DNA from: Stenotrophomonas maltophilia
GTDB lineage: Bacteria > Pseudomonadota > Gammaproteobacteria > Xanthomonadales > Xanthomonadaceae
Reading direction: 5' to 3'
Length of the DNA: 64,000 bases
Assembly: GCF_002138415.1 (NCBI RefSeq)
Contig: NZ_CP015612.1
Location: 722,001 to 786,000 of the forward strand
This document shows, piece after piece, positions 36,518 through 45,337 of this stretch; position 1 is the first letter of the stretch; each line of letters begins with the position of its first letter. Below the pieces are notes generated by a model that was given only the letters and a program-made list of their open reading frames with translations, did not search any database and was not told the DNA's origin. A program made the position numbers and the translations under genes.

Positions 36518-39034
36518 TCAGGCTTCGCGCAGGGCCAGTGCCGGCGAGGTATGCAGGATGCGCCGCGTGCCCCACCAGCCGGCCAGCAGGCTCAGTCCGA
36601 TGCCGACCACACCGCCGATCAGCAGGCCCGGCCACGGCGGCAACAACGGCAGCTCGAACACCTTCTGCGAGACCGCCACGCCGATGGCCGCGGCGGCGCC
36701 CACCGCCAGCAACGCTGCCAGCGTGCCCAGCGCGCCGAACTCCACCAGCACCGCGCCGCGCAGCTGGCGCCGGGTCGCGCCCAGCGTGCGCAGCACCGCG
36801 CTGTCGTAGCGACGCTCGCCCGCCGTGGCCTGCAGTGCGGCCAGCAGCACCAGCACGCCGGCCAGCAGGCTGAATACCATCACCAGCTGCACCGCCTGTG
36901 CCACCCGTTCCATCACATCGCGCACCTGCGAGATCACCGCATCCACATCCAGCAGCGACAGGTTCGGCTGCGCGCGTACCAGCTCGCCCAGTCCGGCCGC
37001 CTTGCCGGCCGGCAGATGGAACGCTGACAGCAGGTTGTGCGGGGTGTCGCCCACCGCATTCGGGTTCAGCAGCACAAAGAAGTTCGGCCGGAAGGTGTTC
37101 CAGTCGGCCTTGCGCACACTGGTTACGGTGAACTCGCGTTCCTGCTCGCCCACCGCGATGGTGATGCGGTCGCCCGGGTATACGCCGTAGCGCTTGGCCC
37201 AGCCGATTTCCACCGATGCTTCCGGCGCCGTGCTGTCGGCTTTCCAGAACGTACCGTTGACCAGCGTGTTGGCTGGCGGGAAGCTGCTGCGCCAGCTGAA
37301 GTTCAACGGCCGGTTCTCGTCATCGTCATCGCGCTGGGCTTCGCCGGACGCCTGCTGCCCGCTCTGTTCCGGCGAGCGGTCCACACGCAGCGGCGGCTTG
37401 CCGTTGATCGCGAGCAGGCGACCGGTGGCCATCGGTTCGATGCTGGCGTCGTTGGCGCCCAGTCCACGCAGCGTGGCCAGCACGCTGTCGCGCTGTTCGG
37501 GCTGGATGTTGATCAGGAAGTAGTTCGGCGTATCCGCGGGCAGTCGCTCGCGCCACTGCTGCAGCAGGCCGGGACCGGTCACCGCCAGCAGCAACAGCGC
37601 GCACAGCGACAGTGACAGCCCGACCAGCTGCATCACTGCCAGCAGCCGGCGCCGGGTCAGCGCCGCCAGGCCCAGTCGCCAGTTGCCGTGCAGGCGGTGC
37701 TGCAGGCCACGCAGCAGCTGCAGCAGCACGAAGCCGACCACGCCGGCGGCCAGCGCCAGCGCGGCCAGGCCGCCCAGCACCCACAACGCCAGCTTGAGGT
37801 CGCCGGTGACCTGCACCGCCAGCAGCAGACTGGCGGCCAAGGCAGCCACGTAGGCCAGCAGCGAGGCCGGTGGCAGAGCGGCGAAGGAACGGTTGAGCAC
37901 GCGCATCGGCGGCACCCCACGCAGGCGCAGCAGCGGCGGCAGGCCGAAGCCGAACAGCAGCAACAGGCCGATGCCAGCGCCGGTCAGCGCTGGCATCGCC
38001 TCGGGCAGCGGCAGGCGCTGCGGCACCAGGCTGCCCAGCACCTGCACCAGGCCTTCCTGGGCGGCCATGCCCAGGCCGATGCCGAGCGCACAGGCCGGCA
38101 CCGCCAGCATCAGCAGCTGCAGTGCCAGGCCGGACAGGATGTCGCGCTGGCGCGCACCCAGGCAGCGCAGGATCGCCACCTGGTCGATGCGGCGCAGGGC
38201 GAAGCGGTTGGCGGCCAGTGCCGTGGCCACGCCGGCCAGCAGCACCGCCAGCAGTGCGCTCAGGCCGAGGAAGCGCCCGGCCAGGTCGAAGGCCTGGCGC
38301 ACACCACGCTGGGTGTCGTCCACGCTCAGCAGGCGCAGGCCCTTGACCTGCGGCAGCAGCCACTGGCGCAGCGCGGCAATCTGGTCGGCCGGCCCGGCGA
38401 ACATCAGCCGGTAGTTGATGCGGCTGCCGGGGCCGAGCAGGCCGGTGCCTTCCACATCGGCGCGGTTGACCAGCAGGGTCGGGGAAAGCGTAAGCAGGTC
38501 GCCGCCGGTATCCGGCTCGGCCTCGATGATGCCGGCGATGCGCAGTGTGCCGGCGCCGAATTCGAGGTCATCGCCGGCTTTCAGCCCAAGCCCCTGCAGC
38601 AGGCGTGGGTCGGCATAGGCCTGGCCTTTGGCCGGCATGCCGGCCTTGTCGATCAGGGCGCCCCCGGGCGTGGCCCGTACCCGCAGCGTGCCGCGCAGCG
38701 GATAGCCGGCTTCCACGGCCTTGATGCTGGCCATCTGGCTGGCCTCGCCATGGAACAGCACGCTGCCGAAGCTGGCGATGCGGGTGTAGGCCAGTCCACG
38801 TCGCTGTGCCTCGTCGGCGAACGCCTGCGGTGGATCGTCGCGCCCTGCGATGCCGAGGTCGCCGCCGAGCATTTCCGCCGCGCTACCGGTCAGCGCCAGG
38901 TTGACCCGGTTCACCAGCGTGCCCACCGCGGTCATCACCGCCACACCCAGTACCAGCGCTGCGAACACCGTCAGCAGGTCACCGGCCAGGGCCTCGCGGC
39001 GCAGCGCGCGCCACGCGTGCCGTAGCAGGTTCAT
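36518..39034 (-). CDS. ybbP: ABC transporter permease, YbbP/FtsX-like
   Basis: Inner-membrane permease of 838 residues with about 10 helices arranged as two FtsX/MacB-type modules. An N-terminal helix is followed by a large periplasmic domain, then helices near residues 250-450, a second periplasmic domain, and three C-terminal helices ending WWGTRRILHTSPALALREA. It partners the ATPase gene upstream, with ATGA overlap at 39031-39034. The arrangement ybbA-ybbP divergent from tesA is the same as in Escherichia coli. The substrate is unknown; lipoprotein or lipid export has been suggested for related systems. Confidence 0.88.
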   Translation of the reverse strand: MNLLRHAWRALRREALAGDLLTVFAALVLGVAVMTAVGTLVNRVNLALTGSAAEMLGGDLGIAGRDDPPQAFADEAQRRGLAYTRIASFGSVLFHGEASQMASIKAVEAGYPLRGTLRVRATPGGALIDKAGMPAKGQAYADPRLLQGLGLKAGDDLEFGAGTLRIAGIIEAEPDTGGDLLTLSPTLLVNRADVEGTGLLGPGSRINYRLMFAGPADQIAALRQWLLPQVKGLRLLSVDDTQRGVRQAFDLAGRFLGLSALLAVLLAGVATALAANRFALRRIDQVAILRCLGARQRDILSGLALQLLMLAVPACALGIGLGMAAQEGLVQVLGSLVPQRLPLPEAMPALTGAGIGLLLLFGFGLPPLLRLRGVPPMRVLNRSFAALPPASLLAYVAALAASLLLAVQVTGDLKLALWVLGGLAALALAAGVVGFVLLQLLRGLQHRLHGNWRLGLAALTRRRLLAVMQLVGLSLSLCALLLLAVTGPGLLQQWRERLPADTPNYFLINIQPEQRDSVLATLRGLGANDASIEPMATGRLLAINGKPPLRVDRSPEQSGQQASGEAQRDDDDENRPLNFSWRSSFPPANTLVNGTFWKADSTAPEASVEIGWAKRYGVYPGDRITIAVGEQEREFTVTSVRKADWNTFRPNFFVLLNPNAVGDTPHNLLSAFHLPAGKAAGLGELVRAQPNLSLLDVDAVISQVRDVMERVAQAVQLVMVFSLLAGVLVLLAALQATAGERRYDSAVLRTLGATRRQLRGAVLVEFGALGTLAALLAVGAAAAIGVAVSQKVFELPLLPPWPGLLIGGVVGIGLSLLAGWWGTRRILHTSPALALREA

Positions 39035-39741
39035 GCCTGCGCCCCGCGCTCGACCGGCAGCAGGCGGCCGTCGTCGATGCGGTGGATGTACTGGCAACGC
39101 TGGGCCAGGCGCAGGTCGTGGGTGACCAGCACCAGCGTGGTGCCGCTGCTTGCGTTGAGTTCGAACAGCAGGTCGCTGATGTGCTGGCCGGTTGCGTGGT
39201 CCAGCGAGCCGGTCGGTTCATCGGCGAACAGGATGCGTGGGCGGGTGACGAAGGCACGTGCCAGCGCCACGCGCTGCTGCTCGCCGCCGGACAGCTGGCG
39301 CGGGTAGTGGCGGGCGCGATGGGCCAGGCCGACCTGGGCCAGCACCTCGTCCACCCGTGCACGGTCCTCGCGCCCGGCCAGCTCCAGCGGCAGCGCCACG
39401 TTCTCGGCGGCGGTCAGCGCCGGCAGCAGGTGGAAGCTCTGGAACACGAAGCCGACTTCGCGCGCGCGCAGCTGGGCACGCGCCTCTTCATCGAGATCGC
39501 CCAGATCCTGGCCGGACAGGGCGATGCGGCCGCGGCTGGGCAGGTCCAGCCCGGCCAGCAGGCCGAGCAGGGTGGTCTTGCCGGAACCGGAGGCGCCGAC
39601 GATGGCCGCGCTGGTGCCTTCATGGACGGTCAGGGTGATGTTGTCCAGTATGTGGACTTCACCCTCCGGGCCCTGCACGGATTTGCCGACCTGGTCGACG
39701 GCGATGGCAACGGACGCGCTGCGGGGGGACAGGCTGTCGAT
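39031..39741 (-). CDS. ybbA: ABC transporter ATPase, YbbA/LolD-like
   Basis: Cytoplasmic ATPase. Walker A is GASGSGKTTLLG, the signature LSGGEQQRVALARA, Walker B ILFADEPTGS, and the switch His is in LVTHDLR. The homologous N terminus (SVAIAVDQVGKSVQGPEGE) begins upstream of the first in-frame GTG (39678), but no ATG, GTG or TTG exists between it and the divergent tesA start. Candidates are CTG at 39732 or ATC at 39741 preceded by GGAG; 39741 is given here with low confidence, and GTG at 39678 would give 215 residues and lose the first strand. The partner permease gene overlaps at 39031. Confidence 0.85.
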   Translation of the reverse strand: MDSLSPRSASVAIAVDQVGKSVQGPEGEVHILDNITLTVHEGTSAAIVGASGSGKTTLLGLLAGLDLPSRGRIALSGQDLGDLDEEARAQLRAREVGFVFQSFHLLPALTAAENVALPLELAGREDRARVDEVLAQVGLAHRARHYPRQLSGGEQQRVALARAFVTRPRILFADEPTGSLDHATGQHISDLLFELNASSGTTLVLVTHDLRLAQRCQYIHRIDDGRLLPVERGAQA

Positions 39742-39753
39742 GAGGAGACTCCA

Positions 39754-40398
39754 ATGCGCAAGACGGGATGGAGCCGGCGAGCCGGCGTGATGATGGTGCT
39801 GCTGCTAGGGTTCCTGCTGCTGCCCGGGCTGGCCTGTGCCAAAGGTCCGGCCGGCACCGTGCTGGTCCTGGGCGACAGCCTCAGTGCAGCCCACAATATC
39901 CCCGCCGACGCCGGCTGGGTCAGCCTGCTGCAGCAGCGGGTCAGGCAGCAGTCGAAAACGCCGGCGCGCATCGTCAACGCCAGCATGAGCGGGGAGACCA
40001 CCGCCGGCGCGCTGACCCGCCTGCCGGGCCTGCTGGCCAAGGAAAACCCGACTGTGGTGGTGATTGCCCTTGGCGGCAATGACGCGCTGCGCGGGCTGAC
40101 CCCGGCGCAGGTGCAGGGCAATCTGGAAAAAATGGTGCAGGCCAGCCAGAAGGCCGGTGCCAAGGTGCTGCTGCTGGGCATCGACGTACCGCCCAACTAC
40201 GGGCCGGCCTATCGCCAGCGCCTGGCGGCGGCCTACAAGGCGCTGGCCACGCAGTACAAGGTGCCGCTGCTGCCGTTCCTGCTGGAGGGTGTGGCGCTGC
40301 AGCCGGGCATGATGCAGGCCGACGGCCTGCACCCGACCGCACAGGCGCAGCCGAAGGTGCTGGACAACGTCTGGCCGCTGCTGCGACCCCTGCTCTGA
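39754..40398 (+). CDS. tesA: Periplasmic acyl-CoA thioesterase I / lysophospholipase / arylesterase
   Basis: SGNH-fold hydrolase of 214 residues with a signal peptide ending near GLACAKG. Block I is VLVLGDSLSAAHNI with the catalytic Ser, block III is ALGGNDAL, and block V is DGLHPTAQAQ with Asp and His. GAGGAG at 39742-39747 gives a strong ribosome binding site. It is divergent from ybbA with start codons only about a dozen bases apart, as in E. coli. The TesA family cleaves thioesters, lysophospholipids and short esters in the periplasm. Confidence 0.93.
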   Translation: MRKTGWSRRAGVMMVLLLGFLLLPGLACAKGPAGTVLVLGDSLSAAHNIPADAGWVSLLQQRVRQQSKTPARIVNASMSGETTAGALTRLPGLLAKENPTVVVIALGGNDALRGLTPAQVQGNLEKMVQASQKAGAKVLLLGIDVPPNYGPAYRQRLAAAYKALATQYKVPLLPFLLEGVALQPGMMQADGLHPTAQAQPKVLDNVWPLLRPLL

Positions 40399-40485
40399 AC
40401 GATTTACATCCCTCTTGACGGAACTTCACATCGCGTCCACCGTCGATCCGGCATGTTTCACAAAGCTGAAGTTAGAGGGAATCAC

Positions 40486-41199
40486 ATGCGTCAGACGAAG
40501 GAGACCTCCGGCTTGGTGCTGGTGGTCGAAGACAACCGCAACATCTCCGAGATGATCGGGGAATACTTGGAAGGTCGCGGCTTCGAAGTCGACTATGCAC
40601 AGGACGGCCTGGATGGCTACCGCCTTGCGGCGGAGAACAGCTATGACGTCGTGGTGCTCGACTTGATGTTGCCGCGCCTGGATGGCATCGAAGTGTGCCG
40701 TCGCCTGCGCAACGATGCGCGCAAGTCCACCCCGGTGCTGATGCTCACGGCACGCGATACGCTGGACGACAAGCTCACTGGCCTCGGTTTCGGCGCCGAT
40801 GACTACCTGACCAAGCCGTTCGCGATCCAGGAGCTGGAAGCCCGCCTGCGCGCGCTGATCCGCCGCGAACGTCGCCAGGTGGGTTCGGAAGTGCTGAAGG
40901 TCGCCGACCTGGTGCTCGATCCGGTCAGCATGCGTGCCACCCGTGCCGGTACCGAGCTGCAGCTGTCGCCGATCGGCCTGCGCCTGCTGACCATCCTGAT
41001 GCGCGAATCACCGCGCGTGGTCACCCGCCAGGAGATCGAACGCGAGATCTGGGGCAACGGCCTGCCGGATTCGGACACCTTGCGCAGCCACCTGTACAAC
41101 CTGCGCAAGATCATCGACAAGCCGTTCGACCGTCCGCTGCTGCATACCGTGCAGAGCGCCGGCTACCGCATTGCCGACATTGCCCAGCCGATGGCCTGA
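40486..41199 (+). CDS. OmpR-family response regulator
   Basis: Transcription factor of 237 residues. The receiver domain has VVEDNRNI, the phospho-acceptor Asp59 (VVLDLMLP), Thr in LTARD and Lys in DDYLTKPFA. The C-terminal winged helix (about 135-232) shows LQLSPIGLRLLTILM, VTRQEIEREIWG and LRSHLYNLRKIIDKPF. AGAGGGA at 40474-40480 supports the ATG at 40486. A kinase gene follows after 157 bp. In the leader, TTTACAT (40403) and TTCACAT (40424) lie about two helical turns apart and could be an autoregulatory site. Targets unknown. Confidence 0.92.
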   Translation: MRQTKETSGLVLVVEDNRNISEMIGEYLEGRGFEVDYAQDGLDGYRLAAENSYDVVVLDLMLPRLDGIEVCRRLRNDARKSTPVLMLTARDTLDDKLTGLGFGADDYLTKPFAIQELEARLRALIRRERRQVGSEVLKVADLVLDPVSMRATRAGTELQLSPIGLRLLTILMRESPRVVTRQEIEREIWGNGLPDSDTLRSHLYNLRKIIDKPFDRPLLHTVQSAGYRIADIAQPMA

Positions 41200-41356
41200 G
41201 CCGGACCCCGCGCCGGTGCAGCAACAGGCCCGGCCGGGATGCGGCCACGGACGAGGGCGGGGGATGACCGGATGGTGCTGCCACCGGTCATCGCCCATGC
41301 ATCCGCACGGCGCAGAGCGCTGCCTATAATCGCAGCGCTCTGACCGGGACCCCGCA

Positions 41357-42628
41357 ATGCCGCACGGCCTGCCGCGCAAGATCCGTATCGCTTTCATCCT
41401 GCAGGCAGTGCTGGCCAGCCTGGGCATCCTGCTGGGTGCGTGGCTGGTCTCGCTGGTGATCAAGCACAGCCTGGTTGGCGCCGCCCTGCGCGAGGAGGCG
41501 GCGTACTTCTGGACGCTGCACGAGGCCTCGCCGGTGCAGCCGCCACCCAACACCCAGAACATTCGTGGCTACCTGCTGGAAAGCGGGCAGTCGGCCCTGT
41601 CGCTGCCGGCCAACCTGCGCAACCTGGAGCCCGGCTTCCACGAACTGCCCAAGGACGACCAGCTGGTGCTGGTCGATGTGCGCCCGGCCGGCCGCCTGTA
41701 CCTGGTGTTCCTGCGCTCGCGCGCGGAGATGCTGGCGTTCTGGTTCGGCATCGTGCCGGTGCTGCTGACCCTGCTGGCGGTGTATGGCGCCAGCTGGGTC
41801 ACCTATCGGGCCTCCAAGCGCCTGGTGTCGCCGGTGAACTGGCTGGCGCGGCGCGTCTCACGCTGGGACCCGGGCCACCCGGAGGCGGCCGACCTGGAGC
41901 CGAACAAGCTGCCCGCGGACATGCAGGGCGAGACCCGGCAGCTGGCGGCCGCACTGCATTCGCTGGCCAACCGGGTCAGCGCGCATGTGGCGCGCGAGCG
42001 CAATTTCACCCGTGACGCCAGCCATGAACTGCGCACACCGCTGACCGTCATCCGCGTCGCCAGCGACATGGCGCTGGGCGATGACAGCCTGGAGCCGCGC
42101 CTGCGCCGCAGCCTGCAGCGCATCCAGCGTGCCGGCCGTGACATGGAGGCGGTGATCGATGCGTTCCTGATCCTGGCCCGCGAGGCCGATGTCGAGCCGC
42201 AGATCGAGCTGTTCGACGTCAACGACATCGTCCGCTACGAAGTGGACAACGCCAACGAGTTGCTGGGTACGCGCCCGGTGTCGGTGCACCTGCACAGCGA
42301 TGGCCCGGTGCAGCTGCATGCGCCGCCGCGGGTGCTGCAGGTGGTGCTCAGCAATCTGGTGCGCAACGCCTGCAGCTACACCGACGAAGGTCGCATCGAC
42401 GTGCATGTGCACAACGACCGGGTGGTGGTGCGCGATACCGGCATCGGCATGTCCGTCGAGGCGCTGTCGCGCGCATTTGAACCGTTCTACCGCGCCGAGC
42501 CGAGCCGCCCGCAGGGCACCGGCCTGGGCCTGTCGATCGTGCGCCGGCTGTGCGACCGCTTCGGTTGGAAGGTCAGCCTGGCCAGCGAGCCGGGCGAGGG
42601 CACCGAGGCCACGGTGATCTTCCGGTAG
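41357..42628 (+). CDS. Sensor histidine kinase
   Basis: Inner-membrane kinase of 423 residues. Two transmembrane helices (about 10-32 and 130-155) flank a periplasmic sensor of about 95 residues that starts with the acidic ALREEAAYF and contains NTQNIRGYLLESG. A linker is followed by the HisKA motif DASHELRTPLTVIR (His223), the N box LVRNACSYT, and the G boxes VRDTGIGMS and GTGLGLSIVRR. It probably phosphorylates the upstream OmpR-type regulator. The signal is unknown; acidic residues in the short sensor would fit cation sensing, but that is inference. The TAG stop lies in an SMAG-like REP. Confidence 0.9.
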   Translation: MPHGLPRKIRIAFILQAVLASLGILLGAWLVSLVIKHSLVGAALREEAAYFWTLHEASPVQPPPNTQNIRGYLLESGQSALSLPANLRNLEPGFHELPKDDQLVLVDVRPAGRLYLVFLRSRAEMLAFWFGIVPVLLTLLAVYGASWVTYRASKRLVSPVNWLARRVSRWDPGHPEAADLEPNKLPADMQGETRQLAAALHSLANRVSAHVARERNFTRDASHELRTPLTVIRVASDMALGDDSLEPRLRRSLQRIQRAGRDMEAVIDAFLILAREADVEPQIELFDVNDIVRYEVDNANELLGTRPVSVHLHSDGPVQLHAPPRVLQVVLSNLVRNACSYTDEGRIDVHVHNDRVVVRDTGIGMSVEALSRAFEPFYRAEPSRPQGTGLGLSIVRRLCDRFGWKVSLASEPGEGTEATVIFR

Positions 42629-42662
42629 AGGGCTTTGGCCGGGCTGCGCCCGGCCAAAGCCG
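42625..42662 (+). repeat. SMAG-like REP at the kinase stop codon
   Basis: GTAG followed by a strong hairpin with GGCTTTGGCCGGGC on the left arm and GCCCGGCCAAAGCC on the right. The TAG (42626-42628) is the stop codon of the sensor kinase gene. Confidence 0.75.
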
Positions 42663-42902
42663 AGGCAACATCAACATCAAAAGCGGGCATTCCGAGGAGT
42701 GGCGGGGCGGCGTGGGTGTGCAGGACACGCCGTAAACCCCCAGGCCGGCCCAGCCGCTGGCGGCTGTGCGTTCGGGCGCTTGCGAAGCAGTGCTTCGCAA
42801 GCAAAGCGCCCTCACCCATGGGGCCTCGATGGCGCCATCCATGGCGCCAACGGTCCTGCATACCCACACCGCCCCGCCTTCGACAGTTCCCCGCGATCCG
42901 CA
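42663..42902. repeat. Stem-variable long palindrome, copy A
   Basis: Outer arms at 42701-42726 and 42853-42878 pair at 24 of 26 positions. The loop begins ACGCCGTAAACCCC and ends with the inner hairpin GGCGCCATCCATGGCGCC (42831-42848). About 75 bp of extra sequence in the loop holds another hairpin (CTTGCGAAG ... CTTCGCAAG). Flanks GCATTCCG (left) and TTCGACAGTT (right) are shared with copy B at 46572-46673. No gene is seen in the 369-bp interval 42629-42997. Confidence 0.8.
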
Positions 42903-42990
42903 GTGGATCCACGCCATGCGTGGATGAATTCAGTAGATCCACGCCATGCGTGGATAGTGTTGCGGTAGCGCCGGGCCATGCCCGACGCAC
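42903..42990. repeat. Three SMAG-type REP units in tandem
   Basis: GTGGATCCACGCCATGCGTGG at 42903-42925, GTAGATCCACGCCATGCGTGG at 42933-42955, and GGTAGCGCCGGGCCATGCCC from 42963, all in the same orientation. They lie just downstream of the SGNH hydrolase stop on the minus strand. Confidence 0.8.
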
Positions 42991-42997
42991 GCCTGCG

Positions 42998-43699
42998 TCA
43001 ATCGCACTTCACCTTCGGTGCCAGCGCCCTGGTCCAGATCGCATACCCCGCCGGGGTCATGTGCAGCATGTCCTCGCGGAACAGCGTCGCGTCGGGCTGT
43101 CCATCGGCGCCGAGCATCGGCGTGTAGATGTCGGTGAAGCCGGTATTGGGCAGCTTGGCCAGGGCGGCCTTGATCAGTGTGTTGGCTTCGTTGATCGCCG
43201 GCAGCAGGTGCGCACGCGACGGGCTCGGTTTGATCGACAGGTACTCCACTTTCGTCTTCGGCAGGTCGCGATGCACGCGCTGCACGAAGGCGACCACATC
43301 GTCGCGCACCTGCACGGCGCTGCGGCCGCTGTTGAGGTCGTTGTCGCCGGCGTAGAAGAACACCTTGCATGGCGCATACGGCACCACGATCTGGCCGGCA
43401 TACCAGGTACTGTCGCGCACTTCCGAACCGCCGAAGCCACGGTTGAACACCGGCTGGCCGGGGAAGTCGGTGGCCAGGCTCTCCCAGAAGCGGATGGAGG
43501 AGCTGCCGATGAACTCGATGCCACCGCGCGGCGGCGGGCTGGCCTGGTCCGCGCTGGCGAAGTGGGCCATGTCGCCGGCCCAGGCCACGTTGGAGACCTG
43601 CTCGGGCACGCGCGGCGGCTTGGCCGGGCTCAGCGCCTGGGCCAGGGGGGCGGCGGTCAGCAGGCCCAGCATCAGCAGGCAGGTACGGCGACGGGACAT
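42998..43699 (-). CDS. Exported SGNH/GDSL hydrolase
   Basis: Secreted or periplasmic esterase-like protein of 233 residues with a signal peptide ending LAQALSP. The nucleophile block is FIGSSSIRFWESL (GSSS in place of GDSL, usual in this subfamily), followed by NRGFGGSEVRD, YAGDNDLNSG (the Gly-x-Asn block) and the C-terminal DMLHMTPAGYAIW with catalytic Asp and His. The substrate is unknown; such proteins are often annotated as acylhydrolases. It is transcribed alone, convergent with the sensor kinase gene. Confidence 0.82.
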   Translation of the reverse strand: MSRRRTCLLMLGLLTAAPLAQALSPAKPPRVPEQVSNVAWAGDMAHFASADQASPPPRGGIEFIGSSSIRFWESLATDFPGQPVFNRGFGGSEVRDSTWYAGQIVVPYAPCKVFFYAGDNDLNSGRSAVQVRDDVVAFVQRVHRDLPKTKVEYLSIKPSPSRAHLLPAINEANTLIKAALAKLPNTGFTDIYTPMLGADGQPDATLFREDMLHMTPAGYAIWTRALAPKVKCD

Positions 43700-43912
43700 C
43701 AGGCGCTCCAGCAGGGAAGGGGGAAGCCATCATAGAAGCTGGGGCGGGCCGAGGCTTGCCCCTGGCAGTCCATTCACCGGGCCGGTGCCGGGATGCGGCT
43801 GGCGGCCTTGTGGCAAAATGGCGGCCATCTGCCTATCCCTGTGCACCCATGATTCCCTGCCGTGCGTCTGAGCGGTCGCTGCGCCGCGCCCCTGTTGCTG
43901 GATGTTCCACCC

Positions 43913-44308
43913 GTGGCTGATCAGTTCGGCCATCTGCCCCGCGGCCCGCGCCGCATCTTCCAGGCCGCCCGCTGGTCCTGGCAGGGCCTGCGCGCCGCCT
44001 GGCTGCATGAGTCCTCGTTCCGGCTGGAGGTCTATCTGCTGATCCTGCTGACTCCGGTCGCGATCTGGCTGGGTCAGACCCCGGTCGAGCGCGCGCTGCT
44101 GATCGGCTCGATGCTGCTGGTTCTGGCGATGGAACTGGCCAACTCGGCCATCGAGGCGGTGATCGAACGTTACGGCAGCGAGATCCACGAGCTGGCCGGC
44201 CGCGCCAAGGACATGGGCTCGGCGGCGGTCTTCGTGCTGATGATGAACGTGCTTCTGTGCTGGGCGCTGGTCGTGGTCCCGCATGCAATGGCCGGCAATT
44301 ACGGCTGA
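43913..44308 (+). CDS. dgkA: Diacylglycerol kinase
   Basis: Small inner-membrane kinase of 131 residues that phosphorylates diacylglycerol for phospholipid recycling. The signature ELANSAIEAVIERYGSE followed by HELAGRAKDMGSAAVF matches DgkA, as do three transmembrane helices. The GTG at 43913 (ADQFGHLPRGP) is chosen because it gives the usual length of about 122-130; a GTG at 43862 would add 17 residues without homology. A terC gene follows 32 bp downstream, so the two may be co-transcribed. Confidence 0.9.
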   Translation: MADQFGHLPRGPRRIFQAARWSWQGLRAAWLHESSFRLEVYLLILLTPVAIWLGQTPVERALLIGSMLLVLAMELANSAIEAVIERYGSEIHELAGRAKDMGSAAVFVLMMNVLLCWALVVVPHAMAGNYG

Positions 44309-44340
44309 TCCCCATTCCCCCACTGCCCTGAAGAGTTTCC

Positions 44341-45090
44341 ATGTCCTTTGAGTTCCTCGCCGACCCCAATGCCTGGGTGACCCTGTTCACCCTGAGCGCA
44401 CTGGAAATCGTGCTCGGCATCGACAACCTGGTGTTCATTTCCATCGCCGTCAGCAAGCTGCCGGAAGAGCGCCGCCCGTTTGCGCGCAAGCTCGGCATTG
44501 CGGTGGCCTGCATCACCCGTATCGGCCTGCTGGTGTCGCTGGCGTATCTGGCACACATGGCGGCCAACCTGTTCACGGTGGCCGGCATGGGCATTTCCAT
44601 CCGTGACCTGGTGCTGATCGTCGGTGGCCTGTTCCTGATCATCAAGGGCTGCATGGAGATCAAGGAACTGATCAGCGGTGGCGAGGACGAAGACCCCAGC
44701 ACCACCAAGGCTTCGGCCGTGTTTGGCTACGTGATCGCGCAGATCGCGGTGATCGACATCGTGTTCTCGCTGGACTCGGTGATCACCGCCGTCGGCATCG
44801 CCGACCACATCCCGGTGATGGTCGCCGCCATCCTGCTGTCGGTGCTGGTGATGCTGTTGGCCGCGAACCCGCTGGGCCGCTTCATCGATGCCAACCCGAC
44901 CGTGAAGATGCTGGCTCTGGCCTTCATCCTGATGATCGGCGCGGTGCTGATCCTGGACGGCCTGGACGTGCACGTGCCCAAGCCCTACATCTACGCCGCG
45001 ATGGGCTTCTCGGTGCTGGTGGAGTGGCTGAACCTGCTGATGCGCCGCCGCGCCCGCGAGCACAACGTGCCGGGCGCCGGTAACTGGTAA
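44341..45090 (+). CDS. TerC family membrane protein
   Basis: Integral membrane protein of 249 residues with about seven helices. TerC motifs are ALEIVLGIDNLVFISI, with the acidic residues inside a helix, and VIDIVFSLDSVITAVG in the second half. The family includes Alx and TerC, linked to manganese export or to metal loading of exoenzymes. The short interval from dgkA has no room for the yybP-ykoY manganese riboswitch that precedes some terC genes. A clear terminator follows. Confidence 0.88.
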   Translation: MSFEFLADPNAWVTLFTLSALEIVLGIDNLVFISIAVSKLPEERRPFARKLGIAVACITRIGLLVSLAYLAHMAANLFTVAGMGISIRDLVLIVGGLFLIIKGCMEIKELISGGEDEDPSTTKASAVFGYVIAQIAVIDIVFSLDSVITAVGIADHIPVMVAAILLSVLVMLLAANPLGRFIDANPTVKMLALAFILMIGAVLILDGLDVHVPKPYIYAAMGFSVLVEWLNLLMRRRAREHNVPGAGNW

Positions 45091-45103
45091 GCGGATCACC
45101 CGA

Positions 45104-45131
45104 ACCCCCGGCCCTGCCGGGGGTTCTTCGT
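45104..45131 (+). terminator. Rho-independent terminator after terC
   Basis: Hairpin AACCCCCGGCCCTGCCGGGG continuing GTT, followed by CTTCGTTT. Confidence 0.8.
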
Positions 45132-45146
45132 TTCGGGGCCGCTGCG

Positions 45147-45215
45147 CCCGCCGGGCATGGCCCGGCGCTACCGTTCGTGGCGTGGTCTGGTAGCGCCGGG
45201 CCATGCCCGGCGGGG
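45147..45215. repeat. SMAG REP inverted pair, GCGCCGGGC subtype
   Basis: Inverted unit CCCGCCGGGCATGGCCCGGC ending GCTACC at 45172 and direct unit GGTAGCGCCGGGCCATGCCC from 45189 to 45215, head to head with a 16-bp spacer. Confidence 0.85.
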
Positions 45216-45337
45216 AGGTTCCCGCCAGCTGTGAATTGAGATCAACAGTGTTTTCCCGGGGTGAGGCTTAATCCGCGCCGACAAAGCGCGCAGGCTACGC
45301 GCTCTTTTCCAGAACCTGCCCCACGCAGGATGACCCC

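Noticed and set aside
44309..44340. yybP-ykoY manganese riboswitch before terC
   Set aside because: Only 32 bp separate dgkA and terC, too short for the element.
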